Origin: Epiperipatus broadwayi
Lineage: Eukaryota; Onychophora; Udeonychophora; Euonychophora; Peripatidae
Length of the DNA stretch: 64,000 bases
Assembly: GCA_028023455.1 (NCBI GenBank)
Contig: JAQFVV010001084.1
Coordinates: 51,296 to 115,295, forward strand
Direction of reading: 5' to 3'
The notes beneath the pieces are model-generated. The model made no database searches. It had not been told where the DNA came from and was given only the letters and a program-made list of their open reading frames with translations. Made by a program: the position numbers and the translations under genes. Below, one piece after another: positions 1 through 12,885 of the stretch; position 1 is the first letter of the stretch, and each line of letters starts with the position of its first letter.

Positions 1-1360
1 AACAGGACTACTTAATTCTTAAATCATCAGCCAAATGATCCATGGTCTGAAGGAAATGCAAATACATGTTAAACTAAATTAATTTCAACTAAAATAAGAA
101 ACAGGTGAGATAAAAAGAAAAAAAAAACTACTATTATCTGCCAAAACTTTTAACAACAATTTATAGTAATAATGAAGACAAATAATGAGTATAAAATATT
201 AACTCACAATACACTCTCTGACAAAGTTTTAAACAAAATCTTAAATCAATTCTGTATACTTTATACATTCAATAAAAATAAACACATATAATAAAATAAA
301 GATGTATAAATTGACTAATAATATCAGAACTTACATGAATAAACCTATCATATATTTTCTCATTCTTTAAGTATCAAGGTTAGAGACTTAAACTTTGGTT
401 TAAATATAAGAACATTCTCTTACCATGATGGCTTCAAATTTTCTGTCTGATATATTCCAATAGTGTGAGCAAGATTGAGTTCCAACAAGTGTACATTGCC
501 ATGGTTTTTGATCTCCATTAATCTGGTCATGGAGGATGAAGAAAATCTTCAGGATCAAGAAAATCTTCAGGATCATTTTCAAACTAGGAAATTAGTACAT
601 GTTTATAATGGCACAATTTTGAGTTCTGGGGTTCATCTTATATGCTTTAGCATGGTATACTTTTAATATGGTTCATTAAAGTGGGCAGTTTCTGCATTAT
701 GAACAGATAGTTGCTATTTTTAATATTAAGTATATATTTTTTTCAAATGGTTTATTTATCAATTAGCAACCAGCAAGTAGTAATCCGAAATTTGAAAAAG
801 CATCATAAATAATAATCCTCAATTCTCCAGTCACAATTTTTAATATGCAATTCCTTTAGCAATCTTCAATTCACAGTTAGCAAATCTTTATATATCAGAA
901 ATTTATAATTAGCAATCTTTAGTATGCAATTTTCTAATAAGCAGAAACCTTCCTTCTAAATAAAACAAAGCTTCTATATACTATTTTTATATCTTGCCAG
1001 ATCATAATTAAAACTTCATACTAGGCTATTTTTTATCATATGTTTTTACTTTTCAAATATCACTTTTAATAAATTAGCAAATAAGTCCCTGCTTTTAAAA
1101 TGGATTAAGAGTGAAACAAAAATAAAAATATTTATCTCAATCAAAACACATTTAAATCAAAATATTTTTAATGATTTCAAAATATAATCAAGTATGTGCG
1201 TTATCACATATATGCTTACAAACAAATATAAAATAAAATACAAAATTTTAAATAAAATTTACTCTTATCTTTTAAAATCTTTATAGATATACATTTTAGT
1301 TTTGATTTTCGAAGGCATGATTCTTGAAATGGAGAAAATCAATTTATTATATATATATAT
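1..1360. other. AT-rich noncoding stretch
   Basis: No gene is recognised here. The only open frames are about 60 codons long on both strands around 400-666, overlap each other and resemble no known family. A duplicated 15-base motif (AAAATCTTCAGGATC) lies at about 541-573. The stretch ends in a short (TA)n run just before the repeat array that starts at 1361. Confidence 0.6.
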
Positions 1361-3026
1361 GACAATAGATGGCGTTCTACCAAAAAACACTGTCAAGCCT
1401 ATGTTTGTTTACATAAACGACAGAGCAAGCATTCACTATCTCTAACTTTAGTTCCACCTTCAGATCATGATTTCAAGCTATTTGCTATCATCAGTGAAGT
1501 ACAAAAATAAGAAACTAGTTCTACACACAAACTCTGAGCATTTATGAAACAGTTTCTATTCAGCTTGCAAGCATGAATCTTCTTTTAGACATGTAATGTC
1601 TTTAATCTCAGCATAGCAAGCCAGATAGCTATATGGGTCTGATATCAGTTCAGCATCACCATATAGTAGAAGCCTCTGCAATATATATCATTGCAAGAAA
1701 GACCTCAAAGGTACATTTATGAAAAACAAAAACAAAATTAAAACTTGCTAATGCTTGTAATTATGACAATAGATGGCGTTCTACCAAAAAAACACCATCA
1801 AGCATATGTTTGTTTACATAAACATCAGAGCAAGCATTCCCTATCTATAACTTTAGTTCCACCTTCAGATCATGATTTCAAGCTATTTGCTATCGTCAAT
1901 GAAGGACAGGAATAACAAACTAGATCTAAACACAAACTCTGAGCATTTATGAAACAGTTTCTATTCAGTTTGCAAGCGTGAATGTTTTAGACATGTAATG
2001 TCTTCAAACTCAGCATAGCAAACTAGATCTAAACATAAACTCTGAGCATTTATGAAACAGTTTCTATTCAGTTTGCAAGCGTGAATGTTTTAGACACGTA
2101 ATGTCTTCAAACTCAGCATAGCAAGCGAGATAGCTATATGGGTCTGATATCAGTTCAGCATCACCACATATTAGAAGCCTCTGCAATATATATTATTGCA
2201 AGAAAGACCTCAAAGGTACATTTATGAAAAACAAAAAGCAAGTTAAAATGTGCTAACGCTTGTAATTATGACAATAGATGGCATTCTGCCAAAAAAACAC
2301 TGTCAAGTGTATGTTTGTTTACATAAACATCAGAGCAAGCATTCACTATCTCTAACTTTAGTTCCACCTTCAGATCATGATTTCAAGGTATTTTCTATCG
2401 TCAGTGAAGGACAGAAATAAGAAACTAGATCTAAACACAAACTCTGAGCATTTATGAAACAGTTTCTATTCAGCTTGCAAGCATGAATCTTTTAGACATG
2501 TAATGTCTTCAAACTCAGCATATTAAGCCAGATAGCTATATGGGTCTGATATCAGTACAGCATCACCACATTACAAGTGTTAGCAAGTTTTAACTTGCTT
2601 TTTGTTTTTCATAAATGTACCTTTGAGGTTTTTCTTGCAATGATATATATTGCAGAGGCTTCTACTATGTGGTGATGCTGAACTGATATCTGACCCATAT
2701 AGCTATCTGCCTTGCTATGCTGAGTTTGAAGACATTACGTGTCTAAAAGATTCACGCTTGTGAGCTCAATAGAAACTGTTTCATAAATGCTCAGAGTTTG
2801 TGTTTAGAACTAGTTTCTTATTCCTGTCCTTCACTGACAATAGCAAATAGCTTAAAATCATGATCTGAAGGTGGAACTAAAGTTAGATATAGTGAATGCT
2901 TGCTCTGACGTTTATGTAAACAAACATATGCTTGATGATGTTTTTTGGTAGAACACCATCTATTGTCATAATTACAAGCGTTAGCAAGTTTTAACTTGCT
3001 TTTTGTTTTTCATATATATATATATA
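1361..3026. repeat. Local array of three forward and one inverted repeat unit
   Basis: A unit starting GACAATAGATGGC begins at 1361, 1765 and 2270 on the plus strand. The same unit then runs in reverse orientation from about 2572 to 2968, followed by a second partial inverted start up to about 3015. The full unit is about 400 bases. The second unit is longer (505 bases) because a segment of about 105 bases (about 1914-2018) is duplicated at once (about 2018-2120). The third is truncated where the inverted copy begins. Both outer edges lie against (TA)n runs. No reading frame is conserved. The head-to-head arrangement could form a large hairpin. It could be a foldback or Helitron-like nonautonomous element, or a local satellite seed; the family is not recognised. 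Confidence 0.85.
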
Positions 3027-5147
3027 TTCTAACCTAATTTAAATGATGGCTTCTATTATTATGAAAGAGAATTCGGAAATCCTAATCGCTTCCGTCTAGA
3101 ACGGGTAGCAAACCCTATATTACCTAATATCTCTTCGTTAGGTTAGTTATAATAATTCAGCTACAACAATATGCAGTTCAGACAGAGATAGAATTAAAAA
3201 ACATTATCATTAATAAAATAAATTAAAAAAAAATAAACTAACATTCTTTCTCTATCCAAAACACATTCTCTGAGCTGTAAGTACTTGCACTGTTCGACAA
3301 TGATGATGATGATTTCATGTCATTGTTAATATTACTGACTAAAATAAAACATTCATTAATTTGCCAATATGATCTCAATATTTTATTATTATACAATCAG
3401 AAGTTTCAATCTCTTAAGCCATGCCACGCTTGTAATATTGATCATAATGAATCAATTCTTAATTTAAGAGCACTTAATAATAATGACACTAATCTCAGGG
3501 TTCTCTGTTATATTTAATAAAATGCTCGGCAGTATTGTGTTGTCACATATGACTGACATTCTGGTCGGCTATAGGAAACATTTACTTTACTTAAATTCCA
3601 GGTGTCTTCATCCACATATCAACTATTATAATATTTAACGAGATGATAACCATATTCAATAACAACGCATAATTTTGAATAATACAGCCCCTTTTAATCC
3701 AGAATCTCAGTCAGAATGATGAAAAGACAAGGGTGCTTTTGTGTCCTTCCATTATCCATGACAACACAATAATTTCACTAAGATTTATTACTTAGACACT
3801 TCACTTAAAGGTGTACTTAACAATGTGCAACCAAAAGCGACTAGTTTGGGAATAAAGTGATTTTACACACATATAAAATAAAATGTTTTGGTCTGAAGTT
3901 TTCAATTCCATAAATAATTCTTATTAAATTAAAATATAGTGAAATATTCTAATCTGCTTACAATTGTCTATCTGGTGTATTGAATTTAAGATTTCATAAA
4001 TGATTTTGGACTCAAGAAAGTTTTGCAAGTATTATGCCAATACACTTTTATTTAGCACACAAGAAAAATGACTCAAAACAACTTGTATCAAGACTATAAT
4101 TTATTATTAAATTTTAACAAGATTATAATTTATTATTACAGTTTAACAAAACTATCCTTTAGGATTAACATAATAAACAAACATATACAATTTATTCGAT
4201 CCCATATGGATAAAACAAAATATAACTAACATTAATTCGTCTATACTCTTAGACCTGGATTCGAACTACTTCTTCATCTTCTTTTTACCTTTATGCAAAT
4301 TGAATATAACAAAATAAATATTATTATCGATACATCAACTCATCCATTTAGTGTATCTTATATGAATGGCTACTTAAATTTATTAACTAACGATCTGTTT
4401 TAAAACAAAAATAATCTGATTCTAGGCAATGCGTACAAACGATTTTTATTATCATATCTTTAATTAAATGATAGTATTTATTTAGACAACTTATTATAAT
4501 TTATGGGTTATTTATCAGAAGTTACACTTATTATTTTAATATTTACCTTAATAACAACTGAAGTTGTTATACACACTGTTTTTCTAAGTATAAGTTATAT
4601 TGTGAGTGTTACTTAATCGTTAACCCGAATTAAACCTAGTATTTGAACCTCCATTGGCAAATAAAAATTTCTAAATCACGCAATTTTAAACTTACTCTCT
4701 CCATTGACTTACGTGTGAATTACCAGCACTATTCCGCCGCACAATCCAGACATTGATAATATATACTAGCACGCTATTTATACTAAATGGATCGTGAGGA
4801 ATTAACCTTCAATATACCCGTTATCTTGCCATAACTTTCTATCAAAACACAATATTCAACACCTTCCATGGTTGGAATTATCTCTATTTTCTCATGAGGA
4901 ATATGGAATAACACTGAAGGTCTGTAGAGTTAACTACTATATTAAAATAGTTTGGTGGGTCCTTGCCTCTTACTTGGGCCTAATGGGAACACACACCAAA
5001 TATAATCCTCTCCTGGGATTTTAACGAATGAAATACACTAAATACGATATAAATTACTGATCGTCCTAACTCTGAGAAGCGATCACTTGGGTTATAAACA
5101 TACCCGAATTCTAGATTTATCTATTCCCCTCATGGAAAATAAAGCTT
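3027..5147. other. Unassigned stretch of slightly higher complexity
   Basis: Noncoding as far as can be seen. It is somewhat less A+T-rich and less repetitive than its surroundings, for example 3070-3130 and 4690-5000. A reverse-oriented B-box-like motif (GGATTCGAAC) lies at about 4257-4267 and may mark an old tRNA-derived SINE. The 66-codon plus frame at 3317-3517 looks like chance. The stretch may be an old transposon or part of an intron; neither is shown. Confidence 0.4.
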
Positions 5148-5423
5148 TTGGGGAGATCATTTTCCATCCCACAAAATAAAGACATTACAATTATTGCTTA
5201 TGCGAATCTTAAGCATATACCAATGCTATATCGGGGCAAGACAAGAAAATACACTAATTACACTAAATTTATGTTCCGGGGTATACTTAGATCAACGTCT
5301 GAAATCAATGGATATCACAGAATTAACCATAATAATTTTTACCTTTGCCAAAGAAACATTCAACAAGTAATTGGTAGTATAGTATCTTTAACTAAATTAA
5401 GTGAATGCGTTAATAAAGAATAA
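5148..5423 (+). CDS. Hypothetical 91-aa ORF, unrecognised
   Basis: An ATG-initiated open frame of 91 codons in the more complex stretch after 3 kb. The product is polar and basic with scattered Tyr, Asn and Arg. It has no clear signal peptide, membrane segment, zinc-binding motif or transposase/polymerase signature. No promoter, splice signal or related copy is visible in the window. In DNA this AT-rich, stops are frequent, so 91 codons is mildly unusual but not compelling. It may be chance, an exon fragment or a relic of a mobile element. Confidence 0.15.
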   Translation: MGRSFSIPQNKDITIIAYANLKHIPMLYRGKTRKYTNYTKFMFRGILRSTSEINGYHRINHNNFYLCQRNIQQVIGSIVSLTKLSECVNKE

Positions 5424-7540
5424 TTAGGAATAAGTTCCGCAATTAACATAGTATAAATTTGTTTCAAACTTTAAATAAGTAATATCCTGTATAGCAATTC
5501 TCTTTAGTTACTTCTGATAATTTTAACTAAATATTTTACCTATTAAGTATCTGAATTTTTCTTCTTTTATGCATCTAACATATAAATCTATACCCATAAT
5601 GCATATCATAAGTAAACACATTTTATAAAAAAAAAATTTTTTTTTTTTTTTTTTTATGTCGAATATAAATTTAACCTAGAATAATTATATGAAAACATAC
5701 CTTTATGATTACAAGGTCATTTAAATATTACTTGACTATACAGCCTTTCACCTGTTGATATAAAAAAAAAATACACATAATTTTACAAATTAGTAAAAAA
5801 AAATAATTACTTAACAAGTGCTTATTGTCTCACTAGAAAAATGTTTTCCGTTGGGCAATTTATCCAGATGAAGAACTTGATCCATTCGTAGTTCATGAAG
5901 CAAATTTAAAATAAGAAACACATTTTATTATTTCATTTATATAAAAGTTGCCTCCATTCTGGTGCAATTAATAAATTAGGCAAAGAAAACATAGCAGCAT
6001 TGGATGTTAATTCTTCTTTGAATTAACTGCTATAATTTTGGGGATCCAAGAAAACAATACATATTTTAACATGACGAATATTTGACGATAAACGATCACA
6101 TATACAATTCTTTTCTTTTACTATTGGCGATACGTATCATTTTTAGCTAGCTGGCTTATGAATAAAATAATGTGCGAATTTTCCAAAATACTATTATTAT
6201 AAGGACTGCAGCTGACTTACGTAGATATGAAGTTTTAACGACTCCAATTGATGTATAATATAACATATTATATTATGGTTATAATTAAATCACTAATGTA
6301 TTTTTTTAGTTTTTTATTCCTACTCTAGGAATTGTAATTTTTCTTTAACAAGGAATTCTCCGTACTATGCACACATACAAATTCTCCGATATTTGCCTTG
6401 AGAAAATTTTATATTTTCTTTTTTTTAAAAATATACAGGTGCATAAGTAAATATCATTGATCATTAATATTATTTTTAGATAATTTTCAGTGAATAAAAC
6501 ATATTTTAACGTGGGGAACTTACATTATTTTCAAACGCAGACAATTTCCTTTAGAAAGAGCGTGAAATGTTTCTCGTTAACTTTCTTTAGCTTTTATAAT
6601 ATTTCTTTTAATCATAATTTTTCTTTTATACCATGAAAAGATTATTAAATAAGGTAAAGTTAACAAATAATTGATTATTTCCTGGAAATTACTTATATTG
6701 CTTAATTTAAATATAATGACGCTTTCCGTGATTACTGTAGTTAATACTGTCATTTTGAAATTTAGCATACGATAGTATATTTTTGCGTATAAAAAGCTTT
6801 AAATAGGTAGATGGCAACAGAAAACAGAATATCTTATCAAAAAGGATTAGCCACACATGATATTATGAAAAATTTACTGGACTTATATTTATTTCTGCAA
6901 TAAAAAATATAAAAAATTTGTTACCGAATTTCAGTACTGCTTCCTCCTTGTAAAACTAATGTCAGACTAAACTTTCTTCAAAATTTGGCGGTCTTCTTTT
7001 AGCGACCTCTTACAGAAAAATAATCATTTAATTATACCATAAATAAAAGAAAAGGAAAAAAAAAAACTTATTACAGTTATATATTTCCGTATGATTTAAA
7101 TGGATTACAGAGTAATTTGACAAATAATGAAAAATAATAAATATACTTAATTAATAATTAGTGATGTATATTTCTTTTAAATATGATTTTCTACAAAAAT
7201 AAATTATCAGAAGTTATTGTGCTTTATGATAAGATACTCATCCACTCTTCCCCTCCACCCATCCAAAATCAATTACTGTTTATGATATGTGCTTTTATAC
7301 TATATTAAATTGCTCTTATTGTTAATATTTTAATTAAATTATTCATGCTCTTCTTCAAAATGACATTGGATTACCAAATTTTTTTTTTTAGTTATTTGCT
7401 TAAAACACGTTAAAGAGAGTAAATAGCATATTTTATTAATCACTTATTATTATTATTATTTTACTTTTTTATTTCCTAGAAAAGGATAGCATTGTTTTCC
7501 TATGGAAATAATGCTAAATAAACCAAGTGTCAATAACACT
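5424..7540. other. AT-rich noncoding stretch with an A/T homopolymer
   Basis: No gene seen. A run of A followed directly by a longer run of T lies at about 5626-5657, which can form a hairpin or mark an old poly(A) junction. The 63-codon minus frame at 6577-6768 is hydrophobic and looks like chance. Confidence 0.55.
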
Positions 7541-7615
7541 AGGTTACAATATATATATATATATATATATTGTAACCTATATATGCTGATATATATATAT
7601 ATATATATATCAGCA
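7541..7615. repeat. Twin TA-loop palindromes
   Basis: Two palindromes lie side by side. The first, 7541-7578, has arms AGGTTACAAT/ATTGTAACCT around a (TA)n core. The second, 7584-7615, has arms TGCTG/CAGCA around another (TA)n core. They are separated by 5 bases (ATATA). Each could extrude as a cruciform. A similar twin, also with a 5-base gap, lies at 40566-40648. Confidence 0.9.
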
Positions 7616-10600
7616 CAACTTTCTTTCTGATTTTAGATATCAATATTTAATATAAGATAGTTGTCTATATTTATTGGAAATATATATTCCATGAATATTT
7701 TGTGATATGACATTTTGTTTAGAATGCAACTTCTAAATTATCAGTCATTGTTAAGCCAGTATACATTAATTTCTTTAGTAGAATAGATAAACTTTTAAAA
7801 GACATGAAGTAAATTTTCTTTATACAGAACTTCTTAAATCTACACATCATTGCTCCTGTTATGAGATACATTTTAGTTTTCTTCCATGTCAGGTAAATAC
7901 ATATAAAAAGTGAATATGCATTAAAAGAAAAAAAAACAATATCCCTTTGTTTTTCTTGACAACTATTCACAAACTCTTTCTATACCCTCTTTTTGATAAT
8001 ATACCTGGTTGTTATGGCTATACACAGCTTTCTCATGTTTTTATTTACAAACTTTCATTAAGCAATTTATTGTTTAGGTTTGATTTTATTTGAAACATTA
8101 ATTACTTTTACACATATGAGATTTATATAAAATTGGCATTTCTTGTTTATTCATAGTATTTCTATTGAGATGTGTATGTATTTATGATTATGTATGAAGA
8201 TAATTGTTATTACATTTTGAATAATGTAATGAGCTATTTTAACATATACAAAAAATGTGAACCATATTGGAGACCGTTATTACCTTTGTTATAAGAGAAT
8301 TGTTTCAGTCAGAGGTTCGAATGACATATTAAGTAAATATTTTTTAACCCAATGATTAATTGGGATGAAATATTTCATCTTTTGACCAATTGGCCCGAGT
8401 AAATTTTTTTGTAAGTATTATATGTAAATATGAGTGAAAAACAGTATATTTTATTATAATAAAAAATTTGCCTGAAAAAAGAACAAAATTCAAAATTTCC
8501 ACTCTTACAATAGACATAAGCCTTGCCCTGACATGTTCAGCCATTGTCTGTTGACAAGGCTGTAAAACATTCAATGTTTTATGACTGTGAAGTTTCCAAT
8601 GATGCAAAATGTGTTTATTTGCGAATTTATTAAGTTTTAGATATATTTTACAAATAATTTACACTATATTTATTAGATATCAAAAAATATAAATTATTTA
8701 ATAACTTATTTTGACTTGAAATACTTGATTTTCAAAAATATAATATTATATTAGCAGCTAACATAAATATGACCTGAAGCAAATTAGAAGACAAGTTATG
8801 ATATAAACAACCTACTTTATTTATGAGTAAAGAAAATATCATAATTTTGCAATAAATATTAAAAAAATGTAAACATTTAAAGCATAATTCATTAGATATA
8901 AGAGAAATAAATAATTACACATTTCAAATGTTTAAAAATAATAAAAATTAAGAAATATTTCATTGATTTTATAAGCTGAAAATAATCTTTCTAGAAATAT
9001 GACATGTAATGTCTTTGTTTTGATTACAGTCTCATTTTTTTAATATTTACAGAAACAAAATGTAAACATTTAAAGTTTATTTCAGTAATAAACAAAAATA
9101 TCTATCAAATAAAATCAAATTTGTTATTTTATGATAAGTAATGAACATTTTATAATATATTCTACATTGATGTGTGAGACAAAGAAAATGTCAGAAAATG
9201 CTGAAAAGTAAGGGGTGTTAAGCTACATATCAGAAAGATTAATAATCTATGCTTTGATTACAAAAAGGGTGATATACACCTCGATGGTACAAATCTTTTA
9301 CTAAAGAAGTTTTTTTTGTAACTTATCTACATAAAATCCTTGAAAATTCTACACAAAGGATATATACTTTTACTAATTTTTACACTGAATGAACTATCTC
9401 ATGACAAAGAAAAAATATTTTTGCACAAATTACCCATGAGCATTAAAGCAAATTGATCAACAGTTAATTGACCTTGATTGTGAATTACATATTTATGAAT
9501 GCTTAAATTCAATTCCTGACATTAAAGCAAAAAAAGTAATTGGAAACTGAATCATCTGTTAATGTATTGATGGACATCACAAAGCCATTGTGAGTCAAAT
9601 AGTGCACTTTATGGCTGTTAACCAGGGTACCTCAGTTTGATAGCTTTAGGGAATGTGGAAAAATTTTACTAAACATTCTTTTATAAAGGCAAAATTCATC
9701 AATAATTATTATTTTCACTGACATTTCACTCCACCATCTCCTTTATAGTGAGCTCAGAATATCCTTTGACTGGTGCTTCATTCTTAACGTACATAAATAT
9801 TATGTTCACAAGCCAGTTTCTACAGTTTAACTGACTCCTCTAAGAAAAAGCTGAACCGTACCATTGCTCTAATTCAAAATAAATAAACATGCGATACTTC
9901 ATTTTCCATATCTACCTATGAAATATTCATCCATTATCATTGATTAACATCTCTTCACTGGCTAGTAAAAATGGTACTTCTACTCCATAAAAATTGTGAG
10001 ATTAGCATGAAATTATAACCATATCATTTATCCCATTACTTGTATTGATAACTTATAAATACTAAACTTTATTGCTACTTATAATACTAAATATTGTGTC
10101 ACAACATATGCCCTGACCTAATTAAACTTTGACCAGAGGTCTTATTTACTTTTTCTGGATCCTCTGACTTCATTAGTGTGTGATGTGTTTTTGTCATGTC
10201 TTACAAAACTAGGTATATCATTGATCAACACTGCATGGTTACCCATCATTTACTTTACATACAGATGTTGTGAAGATATTATGAGATGGGGTAAATTATA
10301 ATAACCAACTATAATCATTCCATAATTTAAACCTATAATACTTGGCTCCTGTTGTAGTGCAAATATTTAAGGAATTGCAGCCAACTTTTAAAGTTAAATC
10401 ATCATAAGCTAGCAACATGGAAGATTTTGTATATGCTTGTCAGTATCTGGTGAAATACTCTTCAACAATAACATTTTTTTCTTTGAATAATGATCCCAAG
10501 TTGCATTTTAAAATAAATTAGCATTTTGACTAGGTATGGATTGGAATATTTCATTTAGCATATGTTTTTGGCATTATGTTTTTCTTTGTTTTGTTAGGAT

Positions 10601-12346
10601 ATTTATAAAATAAATTGTTATTATTATTATAAGAATGTAAATTCTTATCAATGTATTCATTCTTCTTTTGCATATAAATGTATAAGATGAACTTTGGAAC
10701 TTTAAATATTTACATAGTTTTCATAAGTATATGTCTTTTTTATAGTAGTATTTATTATAAGATAACCCACATAAGTGTTGACCGGAGTATGTCTTCACAT
10801 TTCATTTATAGTCATACTTGTCATAGAATACTTATAATTCCTAAAACAATTTCTCTTCTGTTGCATTAAATTATTCATAGTTTCTGTTGCAAATAAATGC
10901 TTAGGGCACTTAATTGCTTTAATATTAGTGATTCTCTGATGATCTATGAAAACTTTTAGATCAGTTATCTCTTCTTTATCATTTTATATTTTAACTCTTT
11001 CACTGCTGTGTTATGTGCATTATTTTGGTTTTTATATAAATCTTCTTCCACTTCCAGAACTTTGATTTTATAACTACATTCAAGACATTGAGGGCTACAG
11101 TCTGTATCATAAGGCTTGTTTATCCTTTTAATAAATTCAACATTTTTGGAAATAATAATATGAAATATTTTCATGTATATTTTTACAAAATTATGTGTTG
11201 CCACTTAGTTTTATGATCACAACAGGGGTATTTAAAAGATTTTCCAAGAGTATCCCCAGGTTGAGCTCAATAAAAGGACCATTCCCCTACTGTCACCTCA
11301 TCTATATCTATTTGCAATGGATACTTTCATTTTACATTTATGGATATTATTATACCAATATTTAGTAGTTGTTGAGATTTTGAAATGTGTGTGATAGCCC
11401 TTTTAAAACAGGGTGTATCAGAAAATTGTATTGTTACCTGGTAAACATTCATCAGTACATATAATGCTCTTATTTTCAAAATGGTTCAAACCTTTTGGCA
11501 TCCTCACAATGCAATTATAATACAATATCTTTAATATTAATTGGTATATTCATTTCAAAGCTACACTCAAATTTCTTTAAGTTCAAATATAATTTGATTT
11601 CCATTCTTCTGTTTAATTATTTTAACCATTTAAACTGAGAAACCCATTTATTTTCTATTCCTTAATTTAGTCTCAAGATCATGCTTGAATTCCTTGAATC
11701 ATGCATCAAACACATCACATCTCACATTGACTGTAGCCTTCAATTCTCTAAAATCTTCCCTTAATTTTGTTTTCTGTTCATGGTGCCTTTTATTGTTCAA
11801 AATTTTTTATTATTACCTTCAAACCTTTTAACAAAATCTATCAACCTTTTATTCATTTTCAGGAGCTTGCTAAAAATCATAGTCATAATGTCTGTTTTAT
11901 AGTCCCAGAATTTATTTCTGTGTGGGAATTTTTATAATAATAACTGTAGTTATATAAGGCTAAATTAACAATCCATTTTAAACAATATGAATCTATTTAA
12001 ACAAATAAATAATGTGTTATTATTATTAACATTCATCTCCAAACAAACTATATCAATATGGCTTACAAAATATATATTTACCAAAATATTGAAAACAAAG
12101 TGTAATACTCTTATTGTTATCACTATAGTTGTTCTCTTTATAGATTGATATGATACTTTATATTTCTTTACCAAATTTCCTCACTTATAGCAATACTTTA
12201 CAAGACAATGATCTGATACTAAGTAATTTATGCTTGTGAATACTATTTACAAATATATATTTCATCTGATGATATAATTAATCCCTAATTCAGCACAATA
12301 TAAAATTAATAATAAAAAATATTTGCAATTTGTAAATGAACTATGG
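7616..12346. other. Long AT-rich stretch without a clear gene
   Basis: No intact gene is supported. Minus frames of 83 codons at 7719-7970 and 8356-8607 have no recognisable motif. The part at about 10.9-11.9 kb is annotated separately as a possible decayed coding relic. The rest shows only short direct and inverted AT repeats. Confidence 0.5.
10965..11900 (-). pseudogene. Possible decayed coding relic, minus strand
   Basis: Read on the minus strand, this stretch gives several short pieces that look more like protein than background. One is a charged, coiled-coil-like run ending the 79-codon frame at 10965-11204 (contains VLEVEEDLYKNQNN). Another, around 11780-11880, reads LKMNKRLIDFVKRFEGN. 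The pieces are in different frames and separated by stops. A decayed retrotransposon gag or an old processed gene would look like this, but no diagnostic motif is present. Treat it as a lead only. Confidence 0.2.
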
Positions 12347-12385
<39 letters not shown>

Positions 12386-12386
12386 G
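12347..12386. repeat. Compound (CA)n(TA)n microsatellite
   Basis: A (CA)n run passes directly into a (TA)n run. The same CA-then-TA order on the plus strand recurs at 53859, 55085, 59918 and about 63428. Confidence 0.95.
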
Positions 12387-12849
12387 GTATGTATGCAACT
12401 ACACTTTAATAAAAGATATCAACAAATGTTTTACTTTGTTACAATTCAATCAATCTAATGAATCAAAAATCTAAATAAGTTATTCATACCTGCATAAACT
12501 GATGAGGTTGTAATTTGGAATAATGATAATTATTTTCTTAATTATATTTTGTTGATACCATTAATCCTGAAATAAAAGAAATAACATAAATAATTGCAAT
12601 AAACATAAATTTCTGAATATTATTTAATAATCCATGATAGGCATTAATTACATGTTAAGAATATTTTATTAGATGTTCCCCACCAAATGAAATATGCTAT
12701 TTTAGCAGAACATGAAAATATGGAATATTGTTGCAAGATTTCCTATTAGTTGATAGTGTAATCATATTAAATGCCTCTGAAAATAATCATCTATTTATTA
12801 TTTATACTACACAATTTATTATGTGGTAGGTTAAATGTAGTTGAGCTTT
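12387..12849. other. AT-rich noncoding spacer
   Basis: Nothing gene-like is visible. The stretch joins the compound microsatellite to a (TA)n run at about 12855-12883. Confidence 0.6.
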
Positions 12850-12850
12850 G

Positions 12851-12885
<35 letters not shown>

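Noticed and set aside
475-666. 63-codon plus frame and its minus partner at 400-582
   Set aside because: Overlapping short frames on both strands with a small internal DNA repeat; no family motif and no supporting signal.
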